Assembly: GCA_934045075.1 (NCBI GenBank)
Contig: OW203725.1
Location: 13,762,269 to 13,826,268, forward strand
From: Yponomeuta sedellus
Lineage: Eukaryota; Arthropoda; Insecta; Lepidoptera; Yponomeutidae
Direction: 5' to 3'
DNA: 64,000 bases
The notes beneath the pieces are model-generated. The model saw nothing but the letters and a program-made list of their open reading frames with translations. It was not told where the DNA came from and did not search any database. The stretch's first letter is position 1. Each line of letters begins with the position of its first letter. Positions 21,813 to 32,205 of the stretch are shown here, piece by piece. A program made the translations under genes and the position numbers.

Positions 21813-21881
21813 CCCCAATGGGCATCGAACCCGTGACCTCTGGCATGGTAATCAGACGTGATACCGTTGGACCAACAACGC
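21813..21881 (-). repeat. tRNA-like unit (probable SINE head)
   Basis: The minus strand has an A-box-like TTGGTCCAACGG and a B box GGTTCGATGCC at about tRNA spacing, ending GCCCATTGGGGCC. Pairing of the acceptor ends is poor and the anticodon stem cannot be formed cleanly. A SINE head or tRNA pseudogene fits better than a functional tRNA. Confidence 0.5.
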
Positions 21882-22463
21882 ACTCACTTTATACTCGTAT
21901 GCTCCACAGGGCTTCTTTCAGCTCTGCCCCGCACCCTCCTGAGATTTTTGAACTTAATCGTGAACCTCTAACCAATAAGCCTACCAATTGTACTGTATCT
22001 TTGTAATTATTTTATGTTTGTTTTTCCTAGTGTACAATAAATACTTCAAATTCCCAAATGTGCGTAACTTGGAAAACCACGTTGCGCCGAAAAAAATCCT
22101 GCCTGAATACAAGACAAGCGTTCTAATGCGTTACCACCGTGATCATAATAAAATATCGACAGTTAGACACTTCTGGGCCGATTATGCTGTAATTTTTTGT
22201 TGTTGACAGGACCAAAGAAAATCATTGGAAAATTCCATCAAATGACAAGACGCAGACTGTCGGATCAGCCAGTAATGAGGTAACGGTTGCTATCTATTAT
22301 TGTTAATTAAGTTAATGCGTCCTAATCCTAAAGCATAGCTTCGCGGCTATCGAGGCTACGTTACCTACCGGGTGAAAGCATAGGCCGAATTAGACGATCA
22401 AAACTGAGCATCCCAGTCCCTATATAACCCGCAGCAAATAGAGAACTAATATTCTTATCATTA

Positions 22464-22600
22464 GGAGTTTTTTTGTCCATTTTTTCTCCTAAATGATCTA
22501 GATTTTGAAATGGACACCTAGTTTGAATTGTAACGTTCATTAAGCCGCAGTTTCTGTGCTACTTTGAATAAACCTTTTCATTTCATTTCATTTCATTTTG
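22464..22600 (+). repeat. ATTTC-tailed LINE 3' UTR fragment
   Basis: This is the third copy of the 3' UTR seen at 20950-21110 and 53950-54105. It shares TTTTTTGTCCATTTTTTCTC, GAAATGGACACC and AAGCCGCAGTTTCTG, and ends in four CATTT repeats. It is severely 5' truncated. Confidence 0.75.
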
Positions 22601-22963
22601 CGGTCAAATTCCATAACAATTGCTGTCAATAAAGGCCGGGTTCCGACGGCTTTGGTGTGGATAATTGACAACATTTCAAAATTGTATGGAGCTCTAATTC
22701 GAAAACCATTTCGAGATTTGGCTTAGTAAAGCACGTAAAAAATTATTTCAGTTTTTTTTTTTTTTTTGAGTATATGGCACTGCACGGTTTGTGCCTACGC
22801 CAGTGTCAAGTTATCATAGACTACTGGGACTAGGGTTAAAGGTAAGGAAACGGAACAATTTTACGAAAGGAAAATTAAACGGAATTTGGAAAAAGGAATT
22901 TTAAAATCAGGTGTTAATAACATTAGGAAAACAAATAAAGATATATGTGCAATAAATCTTAAA

Positions 22964-25900
22964 TTAAATTTTTATATCATTTTTACTTAAATACTTCGCA
23001 ATACATTTATAAATATTGACATCAAAATTATATAAAAGGCAAGATTCACAGGTAGGAAAGGAGACACCAAGGGAAGTCAGGAAAGAAAAAAAGGAAGAAT
23101 GATCCAAATTAGGACAGGAAAATAGGTAATGATTTATGTCTCCCACATCAGCCCCACAAGCACAGGCAGGGCTCTGCACAATGCCAAGCTTAGCAAGGTG
23201 GGCCGGAGTTGAAGTATGGCCCAAACGCAAGCGAATCATGATTGAAGTAACCTTCTTACTGAACTTGGCATCGGCGCGACAAAACCAGGGCTTTGACATA
23301 ATTACAGGTTGCACTGTGCGGTAATGCATGCCTTTTGTGCATTCCTCTGCCCAGATTTTATTCCAGGACTCCCGGAGATAAACCCTGGGAAGAGTTGTGA
23401 GATCGCTGGAATAATTTTGATATGGGAATAGATCCCCACACTCCACAGCCTCATTGGCTAGTTTATCTGATTTTTCATTTCCAACTATACCGGAATGAGA
23501 AGGGACCCATCCGAAACTAACTAAGAAACCTCTCTGATAGCATTGAAGTAATAATTTACGTATATCAAAAATTATTGGCGAATTAAAACTGAAAAATGGA
23601 AATTTTACTAGGGCCTGGAGAGAGCTTAAGGAATCTGACAGTACCAGTGTACTTTGCAGACCCATCAAAAGTATATATTCCACTGCCTTTAAAAGTCCAA
23701 AGCATTCTCCAGTAAACACTGAAGATTCAGGGGGAAGTCTAATTTTCTGAACAATTTCAAATTGAGAATGAAACACTCCTACACCTACACAACTATTAGT
23801 GTGTTTTGAAGCGTCTGTAAAGATGGTGTGGTACCCCTGGAATTTGTCGTCTAAAAGGTTATTGAAATCACTATTTTGACATACGTCATATTTTGAAATA
23901 CCTAAATCAAGACAGACGTTAGGTACTTGAACTAATGAATTATATGGACAATTAAAAATAGGAAGCAAGTTAGAATTATGACATGGAGCTTCAATGGCGT
24001 TAAACTTCAAGAAACTTTGAACTAGACAAGGGATACCTCTGTGAGACCAATACTTGGATGACACAACCAACTCTGAAAGACGCTGTAATTTGCCATGCAA
24101 AGGATGATCAGAGAGCTGCAAACATCGAGCCAAGAATCTATCAGAAAGGTATTGACGCCTTAATTTGAGAGGTGGCTCTCCACACTCTGCTTGTAAACAA
24201 TTAATAGGACTAGATTTCATGGCCCCTAAGATAATTCTCAAAGCCTTGGACTGCACTGCATCCAATTTCTTCAAACCAGCAGCGCTACCAGGCTCCAATA
24301 AAAAGGTTCCATAATCAAGAACACTCCTGATCAAAGCATTGTAGAGCAACCTCAATGAAAAAGGATGAGCGCCCCACCAAACCCCTGAGAGGCATCTGAT
24401 AATATTTATCAAGCGGTCACACTTGGCTGCAATGTATTCACAGTGAGGGAGTCCTGAAAGATGACTGTCTAAAATAACTCCTAAGAATTTTACTTGTGTT
24501 TTTACAGGGATAGGAGTGGAATTATACTGAATACAAAAGTCTGGTCGCTTTCTCAGTCTTGAAAAAAGGACTACAGCACTTTTGTCAACAGAAAGTTCAA
24601 GACCATTAGTGGATAGCCAGTCCTGAAGTAATGAAAGGGAAGCAGTTAAAGATGAAGACATTGAGTCTATTGAGTGACCTGTGGCATAAATAAGAAGATC
24701 ATCTGCATATTGCAACACATCTACAGAACTACCAAGGGAAGAGTCTAAATCAAAAGTGTATATATTGTACAATAAGGGTGAGAGAACCGAGCCTTGCGGT
24801 AAACCTCTCCAAACTAATCTAGATATTTTAGTATTGTCTATATACACATTAATGATCCTTTCTGAAAGGATATTTACAATAAAATTTACAAGGATGTTGG
24901 GAACATTTAATAAATGTAGTTTTTGTTCTAGTACAGACACAAGAACACTGTCATAAGCAGCACGGATATCAAGAAATGCTGCAAGAACTGAATTGTTATT
25001 TGAGAAAGCTAGACGAATATCAGTGGTAAAGACACTTAGACTGTCAATAGTACCTCTCCCCTTTCTAAACCCATACTGGGAAGGAGATAAAATATTATTG
25101 CTCTCAATGAACCACTCAAGACGAATTTTGACAAGGTATTCAGCAATTTTAACTAGAACAGAGGATAGAGCAATGGGTCTGTAGGAAGAAGGGTCACCAG
25201 AAGGCTTATTGGATTTTAAAATTGGGATAATGGTTTGGGATTTCCAGGAGAGAGGAATAATACCTGAAACTACAGTGGAATTAATTAATTCTAGGTAAGT
25301 TAGTAGAGTAGAATCACTAAGATTAACAATGAAAGAATAAGGAATACCATCTTCTCCTGGTGCAGAATCCCTAACATGAGAGAGGATCCCTTTTAATTCC
25401 TCTAAGGTGAAAGGCGAGTTTAAATCAGACCGACTATGTACAATATAGCAACTGGGAGAAATATATGTTTGTTCTGGAACAGAAGGAGGAGCTAGGTGGT
25501 CCATAAACTCATCAGCTAGGGAAAGGGACATTTTGGGAGTGTGAGAATTATTGAAGGCTGACCTGAACCGTTTTATGTTTTTCCAAACAGCAGATGGAGG
25601 AGTATTAGGTGAAATAGAAGTACAAAATGTTTGCCAACCTTCATATTTTTTCTGTTTCAAAAGTTTTTTAGTAATTCGAGATACTTCTAAATAAGTGTCA
25701 AAATTCTCTGGTGTCATTTCATCACTGTACATTTTTTCAGCTTCCTTTCTCTTTTGTACAGCCTCTGAACACTCCGCATCCCACCACGGTGGAGAAGGGA
25801 TTTTGCCAGAAGCACCATTTTTAAGAGGAAATGTCTGATCTGCTGCCTCCATCAATACCCTAGCAAAGATCTCAGCATCAGAGGTACATAAAGACTTGCA

Positions 25901-26653
25901 ATCTCTGACTTTTTGCTCCACACATTGCCTAAAAGAACTCCAGTCTGCATTACTTAATCTATGTTTAATACGGGGTTTAAATGTTGAAACAGAAGATTTA
26001 CTATTTGGGAATGAAATAAGTAAAGGAAAATGATCACTGCCATATGACGATGAAAGAGGATACCAATTTAAACACAAAGCAAGATTAGGAGTGCAAAAGG
26101 TCAAATCAGGAGCACTAGTTCCTTCATCAGGCTTGGTATGACGGGTTGGTAAACAATTATTTAAAAAACAAAGATTATGGGACTGAATGATGTCCAGTAA
26201 TTGTTCCCCATAGCAAGTAGTAGAAGAACTACCCCATGCTTGGTGTTGACAGTTAAAGTCTCCCATCACCAAAAATGGTTTTGGGAGAATACTAATTATA
26301 TTACTAATTTCTGTTAAAATATTTACAGATGGTCGAGAAAAATATACAGAAACTATACAAATATTATTTACAATAGCAGCAACAATAGAAATGTCATTGC
26401 TGTGAGAAGGGAGTGGAAAAGATGAAAATGAGAATGACTTATTGATGAGAATGGCCACTCCACCATACCCATCATCTCGGTCTTCTCGAAGACAGGCGTA
26501 ACCAGTGGTTTTAAAAGAAAACCCTGGCTTCAACCATGTCTCTGAAAGAGTAAATATCGAGGGTTTGTACTTGTTAAGTAAATGAATCAGGTCAGTCTTT
26601 TTACTTACTATGCTTCGGCAATTCCACTGCAGGATCTTGCCTAAATTGGCCAT
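22964..26653 (-). CDS. LINE ORF2: AP endonuclease, reverse transcriptase, RNase H (1,229 aa)
   Basis: The frame starts at an ATG at 26653 and is open to 22964. The N-terminal endonuclease/exonuclease/phosphatase fold shows QWNCRS (N11), SETWL (E38), MGDFN and GSDHFPLL. Reverse transcriptase motifs include GFRKGRGT, LPQGSVLSPLLYN and YADD at 649-652. The RNase H region starts with IFTDAS (D947), followed by GECFGLLKAVEYIL and a later DSLSSLQAL. The C terminus has a zinc-finger-like CACGADVGDINHYLFSCP. The start codon overlaps the end of ORF1 by 53 nt in another frame, so translation needs reinitiation or frameshifting. The product nicks DNA and primes reverse transcription at the target. No inactivating change was seen. 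Confidence 0.95.
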   Translation of the reverse strand: MANLGKILQWNCRSIVSKKTDLIHLLNKYKPSIFTLSETWLKPGFSFKTTGYACLREDRDDGYGGVAILINKSFSFSSFPLPSHSNDISIVAAIVNNICIVSVYFSRPSVNILTEISNIISILPKPFLVMGDFNCQHQAWGSSSTTCYGEQLLDIIQSHNLCFLNNCLPTRHTKPDEGTSAPDLTFCTPNLALCLNWYPLSSSYGSDHFPLLISFPNSKSSVSTFKPRIKHRLSNADWSSFRQCVEQKVRDCKSLCTSDAEIFARVLMEAADQTFPLKNGASGKIPSPPWWDAECSEAVQKRKEAEKMYSDEMTPENFDTYLEVSRITKKLLKQKKYEGWQTFCTSISPNTPPSAVWKNIKRFRSAFNNSHTPKMSLSLADEFMDHLAPPSVPEQTYISPSCYIVHSRSDLNSPFTLEELKGILSHVRDSAPGEDGIPYSFIVNLSDSTLLTYLELINSTVVSGIIPLSWKSQTIIPILKSNKPSGDPSSYRPIALSSVLVKIAEYLVKIRLEWFIESNNILSPSQYGFRKGRGTIDSLSVFTTDIRLAFSNNNSVLAAFLDIRAAYDSVLVSVLEQKLHLLNVPNILVNFIVNILSERIINVYIDNTKISRLVWRGLPQGSVLSPLLYNIYTFDLDSSLGSSVDVLQYADDLLIYATGHSIDSMSSSLTASLSLLQDWLSTNGLELSVDKSAVVLFSRLRKRPDFCIQYNSTPIPVKTQVKFLGVILDSHLSGLPHCEYIAAKCDRLINIIRCLSGVWWGAHPFSLRLLYNALIRSVLDYGTFLLEPGSAAGLKKLDAVQSKALRIILGAMKSSPINCLQAECGEPPLKLRRQYLSDRFLARCLQLSDHPLHGKLQRLSELVVSSKYWSHRGIPCLVQSFLKFNAIEAPCHNSNLLPIFNCPYNSLVQVPNVCLDLGISKYDVCQNSDFNNLLDDKFQGYHTIFTDASKHTNSCVGVGVFHSQFEIVQKIRLPPESSVFTGECFGLLKAVEYILLMGLQSTLVLSDSLSSLQALVKFPFFSFNSPIIFDIRKLLLQCYQRGFLVSFGWVPSHSGIVGNEKSDKLANEAVECGDLFPYQNYSSDLTTLPRVYLRESWNKIWAEECTKGMHYRTVQPVIMSKPWFCRADAKFSKKVTSIMIRLRLGHTSTPAHLAKLGIVQSPACACGADVGDINHYLFSCPNLDHSSFFSFLTSLGVSFPTCESCLLYNFDVNIYKCIAKYLSKNDIKI

Positions 26654-28169
26654 TTTTGGCTAAAGAATTTACAATTTCGATAATAGAGGCAGCGTTGGAC
26701 GGTAATGAGTTATTACTGTTTGTGAAAGATTTTGAGATTATTTGAATTAAAGTTGAGATCAATTCCATTATGTTTGTATTGTTTTCCCCTGAGTCCTTGA
26801 CTTTATCTTGTAAGGCACAGCCATTTGAGGGAGATGGAGGATCATATTCATAAGTAAGTGATCTATGGACAGCGCGATCATATCCTGTAGATGTGGTTTT
26901 TGGGGTTGAAGGTTTACGAAACACTGTTTTTTTATGTGAATAAGAGTTATTTTTTTGATGAGGAGGTGATGGGAGGGGACGAGCAGAGAAATTGGGAGTT
27001 GGCGCAGAGGATAATACATCACTGTACGACTTATATACGGGTGGATGTAACTTAATAGCTTCCGAGTACGAGACACAATTTTGTGCCATATATAGTTTTA
27101 CCCGGGTCTGCCGCTCGTATTCTGGACATGACTTGTTTGTGGCAAAATGATTTCCATTACATGACAAACAAACTGCATCATCATTTTCGATGTGACAAGT
27201 GTCAGCTGAGTGACTCTGACCACATTTGAAACACCTTGGGTTGGAATTGCACTTTGTCTTAGTATGGCCGAAGCGGCAACAATTAAAGCATTGAACAGTA
27301 GGGTACGAATAGAGCTCTACAGGTAGAGCATTGTAGCATAGAAAAACTCTTTTGGGCAACACTTGGCCATCAAATGTTAAGACAACAGTTTGTGAGGGTT
27401 TCCATGTAGGGGTCGGGCCATGTATTTTATAATTAAATCGTCTAATTTTCAGAACTTTACCGCATCCAATTGGCACAGAAATATTATCAAGTACCTCTTC
27501 AGGGGTCCACTCTGCTGGGACTCCTCTGACAACTCCCATCCTTGTGATGTTAAAAGATGGGATGAATGCCTTGAAATTATTTTTACTCAAATCAGAGTCC
27601 AGCAGGAACATATTAGCATCGTTAAAATCCGAAAACGAAATACTTAATTTGCTTCGGCTTAGTCTTTTCACACTACCATTGATTATATTTTTAATTCCAC
27701 GTCTTTTCATATAGTGGCCAAATGATACTGGATGGAGAGTGGGGGAAGGTATATCCTCGGTTGTATGTTTTTGAATATGTATTATGTATGGTGAGGCATC
27801 AGTTGATTCGTACTGAGACCTGCCAACCTGAGGGGACTGAAGGGGTAGAGTCACGGGTAATGAAGAAACACGCGACACAGAAGATGCATCCACATGGGAC
27901 GAAGCCCCTTGTGGATCTGGCATTTCACACACAGTAGTTTTTTTATTGTCATCGCTATCACATCCACATACATTAACCTTATCTGTACCTGAACCATGCT
28001 TCCTTCTTTTATTACAATGTCGGCAGACCTTACGCTGCGCCCTTGTCCTTTTTCTTTTTTCAGATCTAATGGATCCGTCAGTGTCCATTCCAGTAGACTC
28101 ATTTAAGGGGATAATTACGTTAACGCCGACCGAGGGGACTGTGCCCCCCGGATCGGGCGGCTCCTCCAT
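26601..28169 (-). CDS. LINE ORF1: gag-like RNA-binding protein with three CCHC knuckles
   Basis: I take the ATG at 28169 as the start (522 aa); upstream in-frame sequence is open but has no ATG nearby. The N terminus is basic (KRKRTRAQRK) with a CRHC...CGC cluster. A central segment precedes three knuckles: CFNCCRFGHTKTKC from C294, CFKCGQSHSADTC from C313, and CLSCNGNHFATNKSC from C334. A proline/serine-rich tail follows. This is the usual layout of I- and Jockey-group gag proteins that coat the element RNA. It ends inside the start of ORF2. Confidence 0.92.
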   Translation of the reverse strand: MEEPPDPGGTVPSVGVNVIIPLNESTGMDTDGSIRSEKRKRTRAQRKVCRHCNKRRKHGSGTDKVNVCGCDSDDNKKTTVCEMPDPQGASSHVDASSVSRVSSLPVTLPLQSPQVGRSQYESTDASPYIIHIQKHTTEDIPSPTLHPVSFGHYMKRRGIKNIINGSVKRLSRSKLSISFSDFNDANMFLLDSDLSKNNFKAFIPSFNITRMGVVRGVPAEWTPEEVLDNISVPIGCGKVLKIRRFNYKIHGPTPTWKPSQTVVLTFDGQVLPKRVFLCYNALPVELYSYPTVQCFNCCRFGHTKTKCNSNPRCFKCGQSHSADTCHIENDDAVCLSCNGNHFATNKSCPEYERQTRVKLYMAQNCVSYSEAIKLHPPVYKSYSDVLSSAPTPNFSARPLPSPPHQKNNSYSHKKTVFRKPSTPKTTSTGYDRAVHRSLTYEYDPPSPSNGCALQDKVKDSGENNTNIMELISTLIQIISKSFTNSNNSLPSNAASIIEIVNSLAKNGQFRQDPAVELPKHSK

Positions 28170-28300
28170 GAGCCCAGACAAAAAAGAACAAATAAACTTA
28201 CCAGAGAATAAGAAACTATATACAAAACTATAATAGAAACTCTAATCTACAATATATTACAAAAAATATACAGAACTGATCTTAAATCCTATTAGAAAAT

Positions 28301-29868
28301 AATTTTGAAAATTTTCACCAAAAAATACGCCCGCCCAATTTAAACGTTTCCCGCGCTTTTTCTTTCAGTTTTTTCTGTGGTTTCATTTCCGAGGAAATGG
28401 TAAAAAACACAAAAATACGCTGATGACGTCACACCATGGCTCCCAGTGAAAATGCCTGTGCCACGATAAAAAAAAAGTCAATTTTAAGATCTAACCTAAA
28501 AAATCAGTGTTGCCAATTTAGCGACTTAGTCGCTAGAAATGACGACTTTTGCGAGAGCCTTAGCGACAGGAAAAATGTTTTGAGGACAAAAATAATTTAG
28601 CGACATAGCTGACAACCAGTGTCATCGTCAAAATCTGGGTTGCCGTGTCTAAACCTTCAAATTGCCGTATTTATAAAAAAAATCGCAGATCTGCCGTATT
28701 ATTTTAATTGAATAATTAGTGATTGAAACACAAAAATAATAAGTAAATTTTCAACTTTCTATAATTTTTTCATCCTATATGTTTCTAATACACTGCTTGT
28801 GCAATGAACATTTTTCTTTGCTTTTCATTTTGATAAGCATAATTATCTCCTGACACCTGAAATTTTGTGCAACCGCCTTGATTTCGAATAGCTTGTTTAG
28901 CTAAGAGTAGGACATAATAAAAGAGATTGCATGAGACATCTAGTTCAATTTAGGTCTGCAGGAAAATTTTCTTTGGGATATCCCGAAAATCGGACACATT
29001 TATTACGTTTCGTTTGTAGTATTTTTTTGTTTTAAGGTTACGAGCATGTTGGACTTGAATTGCCGTATTATATGATACGGCAGTCGAAATCCTGCCGTAT
29101 ACCGTATATTACAAAAAACATCCATGGATTACCGCATATTACGGCAATTGCCGTATCAATAATAACACTGCTGACGATGTTTTAACCTGAAGATTTCGTT
29201 AAGTACAAGATAAAAAAATATGTCTAACACAATTTTTTACATACTCAAACGTCTACTTCAACTGAGCCATATGAGAATGAGGACGAAGAAGTGTTTATGT
29301 AGTGATGGCGAAGAATAATTTTTAATTATTAATTATCGTATTTCTTAAGTACATTGTTATTCACGTGCCCCCCCCCTTTAGTTTTGGTTGCTGATGGTCT
29401 CCGGGGCCTATTTCATAAAACTGAAATCATGGTTTTCATCATCACGGTTGCACCTCTTATTTTCGCTGCATCGTCATGATGCATAAACTCCAAAAGCATT
29501 GAAAGATCTACCTTGGGTAGATTTCGGCTGTCAGCGCGTACGATGTATACCTACCAATGACTTTCTTGTTCTTGTATAGGATAGAATTTGAGTAGAGAGA
29601 AATAAATTTAACACTACACAAAGTTTGTTTACGTTAGGTACCTACCTACGCAAGGCAAACCATACAACATTTATCAGGGTTACCATACTTTATACTTACC
29701 ATACCATTATAAATAACCTTGAAAAAGTAGCTACAAAAGTAACAAACTGGCAGCAAAAACACTCCGAACGCAGATAAAGGCTTTGCCAACAAAAAGTACA
29801 TTTAACAAAAAAGGAACAACAACCTATACATATAAGGGATGATGAATTGAACTAAGCTGATTTAATTG
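28301..29868. other. AT-rich repeat-derived stretch without genes
   Basis: There is no coding potential. A hAT-like CAGTGTTGCCAA terminus occurs at about 28506, and a short AGCGACTTAGTCGCT palindrome at about 28520. A TGCCGTAT-rich block at 28610-29180 is listed separately. A C9 run is at about 29370. The remainder shows nothing I recognise. Confidence 0.5.
28610..29180. repeat. Element-like block rich in TGCCGTAT
   Basis: At least six variants of TGCCGTAT/ATACGGCA occur, several as inverted pairs (for example TGCCGTATTATATGATACGGCA at about 29060-29082). They are concentrated near both ends. CATCGTCA at about 28622 and TGACGATG at about 29172 are inverted at the borders. This suggests a non-autonomous TIR element with subterminal repeats. 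No target duplication was found. Confidence 0.4.
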
Positions 29869-30314
29869 TTACACGATTTTTATTTTTAATGCACTAACCC
29901 GTGCTAAGGAACAAATTTAAAAACCTATTTAGAGGCTAAAAATTTCACCCATGCCGGGATTCGAACCCGCAACCTCTGGCTATCCGTACCAGCGCTCTAC
30001 CAATTGAGCCAATGGGCGACTCACGACATCAGTGAAATTTCGAACCTCTTTACAATATTCTCTGTATTACGTACAGGCAGCGACATCTGACTTAAGCAAA
30101 TTGCATTACTTACAGCCCCGACTACCTACTTTGCAGTTAGGTTTTAACATCGGAACGATATCACTGTACCCACATGATTACACGATTTTTATTTTTAATG
30201 CACTAACCCGTGCTAAGGAACAAATTTAAAAACCTATTTAGAGGCTAAAAATTTCACCCATGCCGGGATTCGAACCCGCAACCTCTGGCTATCCGTACCG
30301 GCGCTCTACCAATT
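29869..30314 (-). mobile_element. tRNA-derived SINE, tandem dimer with truncated 5' unit
   Basis: A full unit of about 309 bp (29870-30178) is followed in tandem by a second one truncated in its tRNA region near 30314. On the minus strand each unit has an A box TGGCTCAATTGG, a B box GGTTCGAATCC and a shared body with TTTAGCCTCTAAATAGG. It ends in TTAAAAATAAAAAT. ATTTAATTG flanks the insertion (29860-29868 and 30315-30323). Related copies are at 44490-44607 and 60933-61584. The tRNA-like part does not end in a matched acceptor stem, so it is not a functional tRNA. Confidence 0.82.
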
Positions 30315-30323
30315 ATTTAATTG

Positions 30324-31265
30324 AATTGTACCAATTATTTAAAGAAAAACATATTTGCATATGTTAAAAAAATACAGAAACTGTTTTTTAACATGGCCCT
30401 GGCAATACTAAAATGACATTTGTAACTAATTTTTTTTTAGGATATTAGGCAAAAGAAAACATATTGTGAGCCTCGTTGTTTCGTCACTTCCGGTAAAAAT
30501 ATTTTGAACTTTAAAATGTAAAAAATACAAGAAAACGTGCGTGTTTCAGAAAATAAAAAAATTTGGTTCGTTTTATTTTGTATCTAGTTTTCTTTAGGAC
30601 AATAAAATCTGTATGCTAAAAAAATGAAATGTTGTCAATTAGGCCTCTGTGTCGGCCAGGCACAGATCTAGTATAGAGAAAAGTGTGATAAAGTGATAAA
30701 GTGGTCCATTTTGACTATACGTTGTGGCGAGTAAAGAAAAAAAAATAGACAAGAAAAATCGGACACTGAATCCCATCCTGAGGGTTCTAACCAAACGATT
30801 ACCAGCTTATGCCGTTCTTAAAAGTGGAAAAGTATTTACTAAGGTTTACGACTGATGTCGACTAGCTGTACATACGTTCGCGCTTTACCAATGTCGCAGC
30901 TATCAGTAAATCATGGTGCTACATAGAACGACGGCCATTTAAATTAATACATTACGGTTTTAGCCCTTATTTATTAAACTCCAAAGGAGAAGAACCGTAA
31001 AAAAGAGATTTTTATTTATTTAGGTAATTAATGAACCATTTACGAAAAACATTCAGCAGCATTAGATCACAGATTAAAAAGTCTCACATTAGATATGTTT
31101 GGGGAATTGTGCATTTTAGAAACCGATTTTTGTGTCAATATTAAATCATAATGCACACACCACACATGCAACTTGACAATCATAAAGTGGCCTGTGTTAT
31201 CATATCTAACCTCTTCAAGTGTAAAGGAGTTTAATTAGGCGTAGTATATACGTACGGATAGTTAA
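30324..31265. other. AT-rich intergenic sequence
   Basis: No gene, repeat unit or terminal inverted repeat was recognised in this stretch. It is AT-rich with several A- and T-runs. Confidence 0.6.
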
Positions 31266-31474
31266 TAGTACATTACACAACTAGGGTGGTAATACAAAGA
31301 AAGGCCGAGTGCGGCCCAAGCTGCAAGCGAGGGACGTAAATATGCGATCGAGAGCTTTCTTTATTACCTCCCGTGTTGTGAACATCTTTTTATGTCTACA
31401 CTTGGCCAGAAAGCGGCTTTTTCCGTACGCGCAGCGTGCGGAAAAAGCTACTTTATTGCCAGGTGTGGCATAAA
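31266..31474 (+). repeat. Double-hairpin interspersed repeat, copy 1
   Basis: The repeat starts TAGTACATTACACAACTAGG and ends GGTGTGGCATAAA. It is made of two successive imperfect inverted repeats. The first, of about 40 bp per arm, pairs ACAACTAGGGTGGTAATACAA with TATTACCTCCCGTGTTGT. The second, of about 42 bp, pairs GGCCAGAAAGCGGCTTTTTC with GAAAAAGCTACTTTATTGCC around the ACGCGCAGCGT tip. Other copies are at 49275-49495 and, reversed, at 54660-54880. This copy lacks about 14 bp present in the others. Short open frames across it arise on both strands from the symmetry. Confidence 0.8.
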
Positions 31475-31559
31475 GATATTTATAATACACATACTAGTCG
31501 GGGAGGCACTCGTTAGAGTCGTCAGTTTCCCCAATTTGCCAGTTATATCAGATTCCACT

Positions 31560-31730
31560 TTCCACCATGACTGTACCGAACTGACGACAAAGCTGACGAG
31601 CTATGTAAAATGACGAATTATGAAAACTGACGAGTGAAGAAACTGACCAGTTAACGAATAATTTAAAACTGACGAATCATGTTAAATGACGAATAAAGGA
31701 AACTGACGAGTCCTTTCATTTTACAGCTAA
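31560..31730 (+). repeat. CTGACGA / ATGACGAAT motif array
   Basis: About nine variants of AACTGACGAGT or AAATGACGAATTATG occur at 14-25-bp spacing. It is degenerate and not translatable. Its function is unknown. Confidence 0.6.
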
Positions 31731-32205
31731 CAGATTATCAAAATCGGTCCGGCCGTTTGTGCTCTACGCGGTAGATTGTTTTTAAATAAGTTTTTTTTAA
31801 TTTGACGTAGGGAATTTAAAATAAAGACCACAGCAACCTAACTTACCAGCTATCTTTATCGACGAGAGCTCGAGTAATGGAGGCCGCATAGCCAGGCCGA
31901 TGCAAGTCGCGGTCGCCACAGGAAACCGCAAACTACGCACCTAAATAACTACAACAGTGTAGGTAGGTAGGTACCAAGACCGATTTAACATCTGAACAAG
32001 CTCTGGATTAATTTGATTTTTAAACGTGTAATGAGTGAATTTCAACAGGTCTTATAAAATCTTCATTTCCATGTACTTTTTTATCTTAGGGTTTTTTTAC
32101 AAAACAAAACTCTTTTATTGTTGTTTATGATAATGTATGTACTCTTGCTTAATATCTATCTGATAACTTAAAAAACTAGCAAGATAAACTGGTCTAAAAA
32201 TTTCG

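Larger units (their letters stand above)
22752..28300 (-). mobile_element. Full-length or near full-length non-LTR retrotransposon, I-like (two ORFs, RNase H)
   Basis: On the minus strand there is a gag-like ORF1, then an overlapping ORF2 with endonuclease, reverse transcriptase and RNase H. A 3' UTR follows, ending in an A-run (16 T on the plus strand, 22752-22767). Both ORFs are uninterrupted. The 5' end lies beyond 28200 but no clear target duplication could be fixed. An RNase H domain, three CCHC knuckles in ORF1 and the ILQWNCRS start of ORF2 point to the I superfamily (I/Nimb). This clade call is inferred. Confidence 0.9.

Noticed and set aside
29953..30019. Functional tRNA gene on the minus strand (also at 44490, 61010 and 21813)
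   Set aside because: A and B boxes are present, but the acceptor stem is not paired, copies continue into a shared body and A-rich tail, and target duplications mark SINE insertions.
31281..31490. Small protein family with KSRFLAKCRHKK-like sequence (also at 54561-54865)
   Set aside because: The frames arise from the symmetric arms of the double-hairpin repeat and occur on both strands in every copy.
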